Below are positions 46,946 to 57,000 of a stretch of DNA of 64,000 nt, piece by piece. The position numbers were made by a program, and so were the translations under genes. Where the stretch lies: contig NC_092461.1 of assembly GCF_047495875.1 (NCBI RefSeq), forward strand, positions 51,827,511 through 51,891,510, given 5' to 3'. Origin of the DNA: Pithys albifrons albifrons (lineage: Eukaryota; Chordata; Aves; Passeriformes; Thamnophilidae). Position 1 is the first letter of the stretch, and each line of letters opens with the position of its first letter. The notes below the pieces were generated by a model. It was not told where the DNA came from. It saw nothing but the letters and a program-made list of their open reading frames with translations, and did not search any database.

Positions 46946-48967
46946 ATGTTGCTTGATGTATTCATGTGGATGGTGTATCTGGGCCTGTTCATATTTCGAC
47001 ACATGGGGAACCATGTGCCTATTTTGATGCTCTCTTTAATACCAGGGAGAAGGATCAAAATTGCTTTATTAATATACTATGTTTATGTTGTCATAACATC
47101 AGAAGCAATGAATTTCATTGTGAATGTATATTCAGTCTGGTGTGCCTGTCCTGGTTTGGGTTGTTACCTCTGGGGTCTCATTAAAAATAGCACCCAGACT
47201 GTGGGGAAAACAGGCGGAGATGGTTACTTCCACCTTTTCACCTCTGCTACAAGAATCATTGAAAATATTGAGCTTCCTTTTGATGTTAGGGACAGCATAA
47301 TCCTACTGTTAGTGCTGTTAGTGTTGCTTTGTCTCCTCTGTACTGTATACACCATGTTTAGGGTCAGAACTGGGCTTTCTAAGGAGACTTGCTGGAGGCC
47401 TGCCCTGGGAGCGGATGATGTTGAGTGGCACGGGAAGTGGGAAGATATGGGCCAGTATTTGGAGACCTTCTCTCCTCAAATGATCTGGAAATTCACCCCA
47501 GAACATCTGCAGGACCCTGCCAAAATGCTAAGCTATGTGAAAGGAAGATGCTCTGGTAGTCCCAGAGAGGTGCAGCTCACAGCAACCTGCTGGGCCCTGG
47601 CCACTGCCTACCGCACACTGCTTGGTGTGGTACAGCATCATCAGGAGGAGGAGAAAAGGAGCAAATCCACAGGCACCATGTCCACCCAAACCACGGCTGA
47701 GCCAGAGAGGAAGAGAGATACATCAACCAGCAGCATGTCCACCCTAACCATGACTGAGCCAGAGAGAAGAGACACATCAACCAGCACCATGCCCACACAA
47801 ACCACAGCTGAGCCAGAGAGAAAGGGAAACAAATCAACCAGCACCATGTCCACACAAACCATGGAGGAGCCAGAAGGACAACAGAAACCGATAGCAGTTG
47901 CCCCTGTCCAGAAAAGAAAATCAAAGACCAAATCAGTTCGTATAGCGCATGACAAGGAAGAGTCAGGACCTTCATCTCAAGCAGAAGAAATGGAGCCAGA
48001 AATAATCACCCGGTCCCTATCCCTGGGAGAGCTGCGTGAGCTCCGGAGAGAGTTCACACGACAGGCAAATGAGTCCATCTTGACCTGGCTACTTCGAATC
48101 TGGGATGCTGCAGCCAATGATACAATTCTAGATGGGAGGGAGGCGAGGCAGCTGGGATCCCTTTCTCAAGATGTTGTCATTCATCAGGGCATTGGAAAGA
48201 GACAGGAAACTCTCAGCCTCTGGTGGCGACTGTTGTCAAGTGTGAGGGAGAGATATCTTTGTAAGGAGGACCTCCACGTACAGCAAGGACAATGGAACAC
48301 GATGGAACAAGGTATCCGGTGCTTAAGGGAATTAGCCGTACTGGAGATAATCTTTTCAGAGGATGAGAGATTCCCTAAAAGTCCAGATGGTGTCCAGTGC
48401 ACATCCCAGATGTGGTTAAAATTTGCACGACTTGGGCCAGAAATGTATTCTCGCTACCTTGCAACATTGCAGTGGAGAGAGGGAGAAGACAAGGTGGGTG
48501 CACTGGTCAGCAAACTCAGGATTTATGAAGACACTGTCACTGCTCCATTACGAGCCCACGTCTCAGCTGTGGAAACAAAACTGGCTGAACTGGAAGAGAA
48601 GATTAAGGAAGGACTCTTTCATATCTCTCCAGAAAAAATGAGAGTCTCTGCCATCAGGAGCAGGCGTCTTCCAGCTAAGGAGAAAGGGTACACTCCACGC
48701 GGCAATCTGTGGTTTTATCTCCATGAGCATGGAGAAGATATGAGGAAGTGGGATGGGAAACCCACCTCTTCCTTAGCAGCTCGGGTATGTGAATTGCAAA
48801 GAGGCACAACTAACACAGGGAATTCTTCAAGGTTGAAGGCTGCTCCGGTCTCTCGTGGGCAAGGCTCCAGACAGTATAGGAATGATGATGTTATGCCCGA
48901 TCCTCTTGAAGGAACCTCCCGGTCATATTCACAGGGAGAGCGCAGTGAATACCATGACCAGAACTAG
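46946..48967 (+). CDS. gag: ERV-B gag: intact 673-residue Gag-like protein with hydrophobic N-terminus
   Basis: The ATG at 46946 is the first after the primer site and the frame is open to TAG 48965-48967. Hydrophobic segments occur at about residues 5-17, 26-32, 38-50 and 56-80, and a strong membrane-spanning stretch at 117-138. A Trp-rich, MA-like region follows (150-232). Then come four imperfect copies of an 18-19-residue repeat with (M)STQTTAEPER cores (241-309), a basic patch (322-332) and a helical CA-like region at about 358-520. A coiled-coil-like stretch (541-556) and a basic, polar tail complete it. There is no CCHC zinc knuckle and no N-myristoylation start. Position directly after the primer site and before in-frame protease identifies it as Gag; the domain calls are inference from pattern. 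An open frame of this length despite 4% LTR divergence is notable. Confidence 0.85.
   Translation: MLLDVFMWMVYLGLFIFRHMGNHVPILMLSLIPGRRIKIALLIYYVYVVITSEAMNFIVNVYSVWCACPGLGCYLWGLIKNSTQTVGKTGGDGYFHLFTSATRIIENIELPFDVRDSIILLLVLLVLLCLLCTVYTMFRVRTGLSKETCWRPALGADDVEWHGKWEDMGQYLETFSPQMIWKFTPEHLQDPAKMLSYVKGRCSGSPREVQLTATCWALATAYRTLLGVVQHHQEEEKRSKSTGTMSTQTTAEPERKRDTSTSSMSTLTMTEPERRDTSTSTMPTQTTAEPERKGNKSTSTMSTQTMEEPEGQQKPIAVAPVQKRKSKTKSVRIAHDKEESGPSSQAEEMEPEIITRSLSLGELRELRREFTRQANESILTWLLRIWDAAANDTILDGREARQLGSLSQDVVIHQGIGKRQETLSLWWRLLSSVRERYLCKEDLHVQQGQWNTMEQGIRCLRELAVLEIIFSEDERFPKSPDGVQCTSQMWLKFARLGPEMYSRYLATLQWREGEDKVGALVSKLRIYEDTVTAPLRAHVSAVETKLAELEEKIKEGLFHISPEKMRVSAIRSRRLPAKEKGYTPRGNLWFYLHEHGEDMRKWDGKPTSSLAARVCELQRGTTNTGNSSRLKAAPVSRGQGSRQYRNDDVMPDPLEGTSRSYSQGERSEYHDQN
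47667..47873 (+). repeat. In-frame 57-nt minisatellite inside ERV-B gag
   Basis: Four imperfect units of 54-57 nt each encode Ser/Thr-rich sequence ending in a charged EPER-type block. Unit length stays a multiple of three, so copy-number change does not disturb the frame. Confidence 0.85.
48965..48967 (+). other. ERV-B gag stop (UAG) in frame with pol
   Basis: TAG is followed directly by GGGGGGCCCTG and the frame continues open into protease. A UAG followed by a G-rich spacer is also the context of the murine leukaemia virus readthrough stop. Whether a downstream pseudoknot exists here cannot be judged by eye. Confidence 0.7.
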
Positions 48968-50118
48968 GGGGGCCCTGCCTCTAGCCAGGTAGAGGAGAGG
49001 GACAATCGGGTTTATTGGACTGTGTGGATTCGGTGGCCTGGCTCATCAGACCCACAGAAATACAAAGCTTTAGTGGACACTGGTGCACAATGCACGTTGA
49101 TGCCATCAGGATACGTCGGGGTAGAATCCATCTCTATTTCTGGGGTGACAGGGGGATCCCAACAGCTGACTGTACTGGAAGCTGAAGTCAGCTTGACTGG
49201 GAAGGAATGGCATAGACACCCCATTGTGACTGGTCCAGAAGCCCCATGTATCCTTGGCATAGACTACCTGAGGAATGGATATTTCAAAGACCCAAAAGGA
49301 CTGCGTTGGGCCTTTGGCATAGCTGCTGTGGAGACAGAGGAAATCAGACAGCTGAGCACCTTGCCTGGCCTCTCAGAGGACCCTTCTGCTGTGGGACTGC
49401 TGAAAGTTGAAGAACAATTGGTACCGCTGGCCACAGCCACAGTGCACCATCGGCAATACCGCACTGACCGAGACTCTGTGACCCCCATACACAAGATGAT
49501 TCGTGAGCTGGAGAGCCAAGGGATGGTCAGCAAGACTCATTCACCCTTTAATAGCCCCATATGGCCAGTACGAAAGTCCAGTGGAAAGTGGAGGCTGACG
49601 GTGGATTACCGTGGTCTCAATGAGGTCACACCCCCCCGAGTGCCGCTGTGCCGGACATGCTGGAGCTTCAGTATGAGCTGGAGTCCAAGGCAGCCAAGTG
49701 GTATGCCACCATTGACATTGCCAATGCCTTTTTCTCCATTCCGTTGGCAGCAGAGTGCAGGCCGCAGTTCGCTTTCACCTGGAAGGGGGTGCAGTACACC
49801 TGGAATCGACTGCCCCAGGGGTGGAAACACAGTCCCACCATTTGCCATGGACTGATCCAGACTGCACTGGAAAAGGGTGAGGCTCCAGAACATCTACAGT
49901 ACATCGATGACATCATTGTATGGGGGAACACAGCAGGGGAGGTTTTTGAGAAAGGAAAGAAGATAATCCAGATTCTCCTAAGAGCTGGTTTTGCCATTAA
50001 ACGAAGTAAGGTCAAGGGACCTGCTCAGGAAATTCAGTTCCTAGGAGTGAAGTGGCAAGACGGGCGTCGTCAGATTCCAACAGAGGTGATCAACAAAATA
50101 GCAGCTATGTCCCCAGCA
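48968..50118 (+). pseudogene. pol: ERV-B pro-pol, protease and reverse transcriptase (frameshifted)
   Basis: The frame continues from gag. The retropepsin site is ALVDTGAQCTLM with the catalytic D at 49076-49078, followed by the CILGIDYL signature. Reverse transcriptase begins in the same frame (PIWPVRKSSGKWRLTVDYR) and shifts at a run of seven C (49631-49637). It continues in another frame with ATIDIANAFFSIPL, FTWKGVQYTWNRLPQGWKHS and the catalytic YIDD at 49900-49911. A second shift at about 50107-50118 leads into the connection and RNase H frame. Apart from those two shifts the domain is complete and free of stops. It would copy the RNA genome; as it stands the polyprotein cannot be made. 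Confidence 0.92.
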
Positions 50119-52163
50119 AGAAGGAAACTCAGGCTTTCCTAGGCGCTGTGGGGTTTTGGAGGATGCATATCCCTGAGTACAGTCAGATTGTAAGCCCTCT
50201 CTACCTTGTGACACGGAAGAAAAATGATTTCCAGTGGGGCCCTGAACAACAACAAGCCTTTGAGCAGATTAAACAGGAGATTACCCATGCAGTAGCCCTT
50301 GGGCCAGTCAGGACAGGACAGGATGTGAAGAATGTGCTCTACACTGCAGCCGGGGAGAATGGCCCATCCTGGAGCCTCTGGCAGAAAGTACCTGAGGAGA
50401 CTCGAGGACGACCGCTGGGATTCTGGAGTCGGGGATACAAAGGATCTGAGGCCAGCTACACCCCAACTGAGAAAGAGATCCTGGCAGCTTATGAAGGAGT
50501 TCGAGCTGCCTCAGAAGTGATTGGCACTGAGGCACAGCTCATCCTGGCACCCCTACTACCAGTGTTGGGCTGGATGTTCAAAGGAAAAGCTCCTTCTACC
50601 CATCATGCCACTGATGCCACATGGAGTAAGTGGATCGCTCTGATCACGCAGCGAACCCGGATAGGGAATCCTAATCGCCCTGGGATTTTGGAAATCATCA
50701 CTAACTGGCCGGAAGGTGAGAGTTTCGGATTGTCCTCTGAAGAAGAAGAGGAGCAGGTGACACGAGCTGAGGAGGCCCCACCATATAACCAGCTACCAGA
50801 AGAGGAGAAGCGATATGCTCTCTTCACAGATGGCTCTTGCCGCATTGTAGGGACAAGCCAGAAATGGAAAGCAGCTGTATGGAGTCCTACATGTCGAGTT
50901 GCAGAAGCGACTGAAGGACAAGGTGGATCAAGTCAGGTTGCAGAGCTGAAAGCTGTTCAGCTGGCTTTGGATATCGCTGAACGAGAGAAGTGGCCAAGAC
51001 TCTACCTTTACACTGACTCTTGGATGGTGGCCAATGCTCTGTGGGGATGGCTGGAGCGTTGGAGAAAGGCCGGCTGGCAGCGCAAAGGGAAACCCATCTG
51101 GGCGGCTGAGATGTGGCAGGACATCGCTGCCCGGGTAGAGAAGCTGAGTGTGAAGGTCCGTCACGTAGATGCTCATGTACCCAAGAGCCAGGCTAATGAG
51201 GAGCATCGTAACAACGAGCAGGTGGATCGAGCTGCCAGGATTGAAGTCTCTCAGGTAGATCTGGATTGGCAGCATAAAGGTGAATTGTTTCTAGCCCGAT
51301 GGGCCCATGATGCCTCTGGTCATCAGGGCAGAGATGCAACATACAGATGGGCTCGTGACCGAGGGGTGGATCTAACCATGGACAGTGTCTCACAGGTTAT
51401 CCATGACTGTGACACATGTGCTGCCATCAAGCAGGCCAAGCGGGTGAAGCCTCTATGGTATGGTGGACGGTGGTCGAAATACAGGTATGGGGAAGCCTGG
51501 CAAGTTGACTACATCACACTTCCCCAAACACGCCAAGGCGAATGCTACGTGCTGACCATGGTAGAGGCAACCACCGGATGGCTGGAGACATACCCCGTAT
51601 CTCATGCCACTGTCCGGAACACCATCCTGGGCCTTGAGAAACAAGTCCTGTGGAGACACGGCACACCAGAAAGAATAGAGTCTGACAACGGCACCCACTT
51701 CAAGAACAGCCTCATAGACACCTGGGCCAGAGAGCACGGCATTGAGTGGGTGTATCATATCCCCTACCATGCTCCAGCTGCCGGGAAAGTTGAGCGATGT
51801 AATGGACTGCTGAAAACAACCTTGAAGGCGTTGGGTGGGGGAACTTTCAAACACTGGGAGCTGCATTTGGCAAAGGCCACCTGGTTGGTCAACACCCGGG
51901 GCTCCATCAATTGAGCTGGCCCTGCCCAAATCAGAACTCTTGAATACTGTAGATGGAGATAAACTCCCTGTGGTCCATATGAGAGGTATAGAGGTATGTT
52001 AGGAAAGACTGTTTGGGTGAGTCCCACCTCAAACAAAGGCAAACCCATCCGAGGGATTGTCTTTGCTCAAGGACCTGGTTGCACTTGGTGGGTAATGCAA
52101 AAAGATGGAGAAACACGTTGTGTACCACAAGGGGACCTAATTTTGAGCGAGAAGAGTTTGTAA
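50110..52163 (+). pseudogene. pol: ERV-B pol, connection, RNase H and integrase
   Basis: An open frame runs to TGA 51912-51914. RNase H shows its acidic residues in LFTDGS (D at 50829), AELKAV (E at 50943), YTDSWM (D at 51014) and EQVDRAA (D at 51225). Integrase has an HHCC finger (H...H near 51305-51325, CDTC at 51409-51420). Its catalytic residues are D 51507 (WQVDYI), D 51684 (ESDNGTHF) and E 51792 (GKVERCNG), with 35 residues between the last two. After the TGA, a short stretch (about 51925-51990) reads open in another frame. The original frame then resumes at about 51996 with a C-terminal integrase region ending at TAA 52161-52163. There is no env after it. Confidence 0.92.
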
Positions 52164-52250
52164 TGTTTCATTGTATATATGTGTATATGTATGTATGTAT
52201 AGGTAAAAAGGGGATTAATTTGGGAATGACTAGATGGAGTAGAATAAGGG

Positions 52251-52256
52251 GTGGAT
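52251..52256. repeat. Target-site duplication gtggat, left copy
   Basis: This matches 52475-52480 exactly. It lies in the purine-rich tract of ERV-B. Confidence 0.9.
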
Positions 52257-52474
52257 TGTTGCAAACCAGCGCTAGGGAGACTGCACACACCAATGTGATG
52301 TTCAAGCAAATCCCAAGTTTATTCAAAAACACAGGTATATATGACCTCATGTGACCCCGCCCCAGGTGCGGTGGTCTGACTCCAATTGGTTGAGGCTGGA
52401 AACACGTCCTTTTAAGGTGAAAATGAAACTTGTGAGGTGGTCCTCCAGACCCACCTGAATCAGGGGCTGCAACA
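52257..52474 (-). repeat. Nested 218-bp solo LTR with perfect 6-bp duplication
   Basis: The element is bounded by perfect inverted ends TGTTGCA and TGCAACA and flanked by gtggat at 52251-52256 and 52475-52480. On the minus strand it carries a TATATA box at 52342-52336 and an AATAAA poly(A) signal at 52323-52318, so it is a compact LTR transcribed to the left. A 6-bp duplication suits class II (alpha/betaretrovirus-like) integrases. It shares no obvious sequence with the ERV-A, ERV-B or ERVL LTRs here, and the parent family is not identified. Confidence 0.9.
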
Positions 52475-52480
52475 GTGGAT
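52475..52480. repeat. Target-site duplication gtggat, right copy
   Basis: Only two bases (aa) separate it from the first base of the ERV-B 3' LTR, so the insertion fell within the ERV-B polypurine region (AAGGGGTGGATAA). Confidence 0.9.
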
Positions 52481-52482
52481 AA

Positions 52483-53110
52483 TGTCCTAGTTCAGCAGGA
52501 GGGACCAGCTAACCCTGTGTGGGGGTGATCAAAGCTGTGTATTCTACCCCCTCTATTCATTCCCCAAGGTCAATGGGCCATTAGCAGCAGCTGCCCAGGG
52601 AGCCACTATCACCTTCACACCCAGCCTGAGGGGGGCGGAGCTGCTAATGGGCCATCAACAGTTCAACACCCCCTGGCTCCCAGAGTTAATCACCCATTGT
52701 GTGAGTCCCCGCCCAGGGGGAGGGACTGGGTGCTCTCTGAGGGTACATAAGTGGTGGGTAAGAAGACCTTGGGAACTTCTCGTCGGATCCAGAGCAGCAG
52801 CAGGACCTTGACAGGAGGAGATCACCACTCTCGCTCAGACCACAGCCCTTGCCTGCACCAACAGGTTTTTCTTTTCCTTTTGCTCTGGACTTGAGGGAAC
52901 CACAGGGGTCTCAGCACAAGGGCAAACAAACCCCCTTGGGTTTGTGCCCCAGGACACTGTGTTATACTGCTGGAGTTTTGTGAGTTGAAAGCAATTTCCC
53001 TTATGTGTCAGTGTTTTTTTATTGTAATATTATTATTAAATTTTAGCTCTGACTTATAATCTCTCTCGTGGTGAGTTCATTTCCCCTGCTGGTTCACCTT
53101 TAAACCAGCA
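52483..53110 (+). repeat. ERV-B 3' LTR
   Basis: This 628-bp copy is two bases longer than the 5' LTR because of a T-run near 53015-53022. It ends AAACCAGCA, then CR1 sequence begins at 53111. About 25 substitutions separate the two copies. Confidence 0.93.
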
Positions 53111-54080
53111 CACAGGTCTTTCGCCCCCTTTGCCCAGTTTCTTGCTCATCAGAATACCTTGTTGTTGAGCCTGGAGAAAGTGATCCTTAGATAGCAATCA
53201 ACTGTCTGGGACCTCTCTTCCCTGTAGGGCATGTTCCCATAGGGTATTTTCAAGAAGATTCCAGGTGAAGCTAAAGTTAGGTCTCCTGAAGTCCATGGTT
53301 GTAATCTTACTTTCTATCTTGCTTCCTCCTTGTCCAATACTGACCTCCATAATCCCATGGTCACTACAGCCAAGGCTGCACCCAGTTTTCACATCTCCAA
53401 CAAGATCTCCCCTCTTTGTTAGTATGAGGTTAAGGAGTACACCATTCCCTTCAGGAACCCCCACCACCTGTTACAGGAAGTTGTCATCAATGGTTTTGAG
53501 GAACCTTTTGCACAATTTGTGCTTTGCTATGTTGCTTCTCCAGCAGATGTCAGGGCAGTTAAAGGCCCCCACAAGAACCTGTTCGTGTGACTTTGAGGTT
53601 GTTTCAAGCTCCTTGTAGAAGCCCTCATCCACTTCCTCCTCCTGATCAGGTGGCCTGTAGCAAAGACCCACAACAGTGTCACCCTTACTAGTCTGCCCTT
53701 TAATCCTAACCCATACACTCTCTACCTGCTTGTCAGCCATCCCAAGATAGAGCTCGATACATTCCAAGTGTTGTCTCACACAAAGGGCAAATTCCTCACT
53801 GCACCTTCCTGGTCCGTCCATCATGGCAACAACCAGTCATGCGAGTTGTCCCACCATGTCTCTGTAATTGCTATGAGGTCTAAGACCTGTGACTGGTGAT
53901 CTCTAGTTTCTCCTCTTTGTTCCCGCTACTGTGTGCATTGATGTACAGACACTTTATGGAAGTATTTGATAGTGTCAATGTCCCTAATGGGGGTGCACCC
54001 CATAGTCCTGTCTTGTACTTACATCATTTTCTGTGGTATTCTGTCTTAAACATCTTTTTGCTAGTAGGGTGGTTGCTTAA
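53111..54080 (-). mobile_element. CR1 LINE endonuclease fragment cut by ERV-B
   Basis: On the minus strand two frames (53824-53471 and 53467-53198) carry CR1 endonuclease and linker sequence: VGLCYRPPDQEEEVDEGFY, ICWRSNIAKHK, FLKTIDDNFL, SLGCSDHGIMEVSI and TTMDFRRPNF. Coding resemblance continues to the LTR junction (KGGERPV at 53111-53130). Reverse transcriptase and the 3' end are missing. This is unusual, because CR1 copies normally keep their 3' ends. The boundary near 54080 is uncertain. Confidence 0.88.
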
Positions 54081-57000
54081 CACTTCTGTTATTCCTCCAC
54101 TGTAATTGGCAATTCCTCCACTTCTCCTCTGAATACTACTTTTGTTCTTAAGCTGGCAAACATCTTTCCTACTGGTTTTGGCTCAGTTTATCCCTGTGAT
54201 TTTTTTTTTTATTTCTGTTATCACAATTTTGGACTTCATATTAGTCATTTAAAATCAAGTCTGTTAGTATGCTACAGAATATATGATTTAGAGTTTATTC
54301 TATCTCCAGATAGTAATCTGGTTATAACCTTCTTATGGTCTAATTTTGGCATATATTTCTGTGATTATTTCTTTTATATCCACTAAGATTAAATCTGTTA
54401 CACTGTTCAGTTCTGCTAAATTGTTTAAAATTCAGTATGTCTTGAAAAATATGCAGTATTTTAGTGTTGACAGAATGGGAGATCCAACATGTCATTCAAA
54501 TTGAAACTTCCAGCATTTTATGGGGTTTTTCCATTCCAGCACACAGTATAGGGAGGCATTAAAAACCCTACTACAGTGTTTTTGTGAATTCTGTTGAAAG
54601 CTAATTACAGGTATCTCCTGTTTTTTTCACAGAAAAGCATTTGGTGTAATTTTCATGACCTCATGTGAACCATGTCAGGAAGAAAGAACTGCAAGAGATG
54701 TAACCAGACGCTTCCCCATGTGCAGCTACTTCACATAATACCTCAGAGGGCCATGCTCTAATTTTTGTTGCTCAAATGGTTTGAATAGATTTTTTCTGTC
54801 TTCTCCAGGCTTCAGTAGGGCCTTCAAAGGGATGAGCAATGGATGCTATATCTCCATCTTCTACACAGGAATCAACAATAGCAAGCAACACACAAAACTC
54901 TTTTCTCAAAGTATCAGGAGACACTGAGAATAAGCTACTGTCTGTCCATCCCTTCTTCACTGTGCTGAAACACTGCACCCAGTCCCAAGCAGCAGTGCCA
55001 CACAAGAGCTCCTGTCTACTGGGACAACATTCTGTCTGGTGACTGTACCTGGGTGAAGGGCATTTCATGCTGTACTGTCACAGGTGTGCACACTCATGGG
55101 AAACCCGTTAGATGGTGGGACCAAAGCAGCTGTTTTCTCCCGCCACCACATTCTCCCACCACAGCTCCTCTGAAACCAGAGTGCAAACTGTGAGTAGGGG
55201 AGCAGGGGAGAAGAAGAGGGGAAGGGAGAGGATGCCCAGTGACTCAGAGATTGATAACAACCCATGTTATGTGGCCTGCCATTCTCCTTTCCCTTTTGAC
55301 TCTTCCTAAATATGTTACGTGCTGGGACCTTTGCATCCCAGGCATGTAAGTTCTATAAGTAGCATCCAGTGATGGCAATGCACACAGACTTAGTACCATG
55401 TGATAGTCTTTTTCCTCACATACCTTTGTGCCTTAGTTAATTTTATCAATATCTTTATTGGATTGAAAATGAGTGCTTATTTGTTCCCACTTTTACTTTG
55501 GCTGTCAGGTGAATCTTCTTATCCCATTCCTACAAGGCTTGGAGGAGGCCCTCTCCACTCAGTGCTGAAGGCACCATCCACTCCTGGGGCCAGCCCCATC
55601 TCCAACCAGCATCTTTCTTTGCCCTCAGGTTTCCAGCCATGCCCAATTCTCTGCCTATGCTCCACTCTGCCATGCACTGTTCATGTGCTGGCTGAGAACA
55701 GGAAAAATTTAATTATCACCCTATAATCATGCATAAAAAATAAAAGCCTTGTTTGGACCTTATGCAAAGAAGTCTCCTTTATTTCTAACTTGCCAGTTCC
55801 CACATCTTACATAGAAGGACCTGAGAAATGCCTGATTTGGCCCCAAAGCCTCAAGCTGGTGAGGCTCTGGCTTGACTGCTTAGGTTATGGATCAAATCAT
55901 CATTTGAATGATTCCTAGATTTTTGAATACATGGCAAAAAAAGGGAAAATAGGTATATTCAGCTTGTCGTGAGCAATTTTAGGGAACAAATGAAGCGCTA
56001 TGTTCTATCCAGGTGACTCTTTTCCCATTGAATTTCAAAGGCCTGCTGACATATCTCCCAAAACTGTGCTGAGAAAAGGATTTTTAATAGCCGAGAATGT
56101 CAAGAAACATTACCAGTCAGGGTGCCATTCAACTCTGGATATTCCATATTTGTACTGTCACACAGCACACTCAGTTAATCTTCATCTGTGCTTCTAGGCA
56201 CAAGCAAGAAGGGTTAATAAGAAATGCTCCTTCACATAATCACAGGGCCTTAAGGGTTCCTGTCAGGAAACATAGCTACCAATACCATGAAGTCATTTTA
56301 AATGAATAAATAAACAAATAACTGCATTGCCCAGGGATGATTTTCACTTTGGCTCCAATTTTAATCAGGATAATAACACCCAAGAGCAGCATGGCAGTGC
56401 TTTTTCTTTCATTTTGTGCCACGTTGAAGTGATGTTGTTTCACAGCTTTAATAGTCCTGTCAGTATTCATCAGCAAATCAAGACACCCTCCAGAATACTA
56501 CCATAAAAACACAGTGGATTTTTAATTAGAACAGGGCAGCCCTTAGCACACCAATGACATGCTAAATTGATATTTCTCACTACAAGCTCATGATTACCCA
56601 GTTTCAGCTGTATCCAAATGAAGCAAATCAAGCTTAATGTGGGCTCAGCTGAACAAATGTATTTTCTTAGGTTTACAGCAGCTTTTAACTTTTACTGCTG
56701 TGCCTTTTTTTTTCTTTTTTTTAAAGATGATGTTATGGTAGGAAAATGTTACACTTACCTATGCGAGATTTACAGATGACCTTTTTTTACTGGACAAAAG
56801 TTCTGTGAGACATTGGACGAATATAAATCCCAGACTCAGCTCCATCAAAAGCTGATAAATAAATGAGGAAGATTAAGAGTGGAGTTTAATGAGCCAGTAC
56901 GTTTTCCATTACAGATGTAATTATTTCCCAAAATTTGTCCTTTCCACATTCATTTTCTTTTGAAAAGCAATGACTCCTTCATAAAACCATCTAGTAGGTT

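Larger units (their letters stand above)
46229..53110 (+). mobile_element. ERV-B: env-less provirus (ERVL-like, tRNA-Lys primer site)
   Basis: This is a plus-strand provirus of 6.9 kb with paired LTRs, a primer-binding site, an intact long gag, an in-frame but broken pro-pol and no env. The distance from the pol end to the 3' LTR is only about 95 nt once a nested solo LTR is removed. Lack of env and gag/pol separated by a stop in one frame suit ERVL-like class III elements. The lysine-type primer site is more often cited for class II, so class is tentative. The LTRs differ by about 25 substitutions in 626 bp (4%). The flanks carry no matching target duplication. Confidence 0.92.

Noticed and set aside
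47577..47975. 132- and 104-codon Trp/Leu-rich frames, minus strand
   Set aside because: They are antisense shadows of the ERV-B gag minisatellite.
52013..52354. 113-codon frame, plus strand, after ERV-B pol
   Set aside because: The integrase C-terminus is read in a different frame (51996-52163). This frame runs on into the nested solo LTR.
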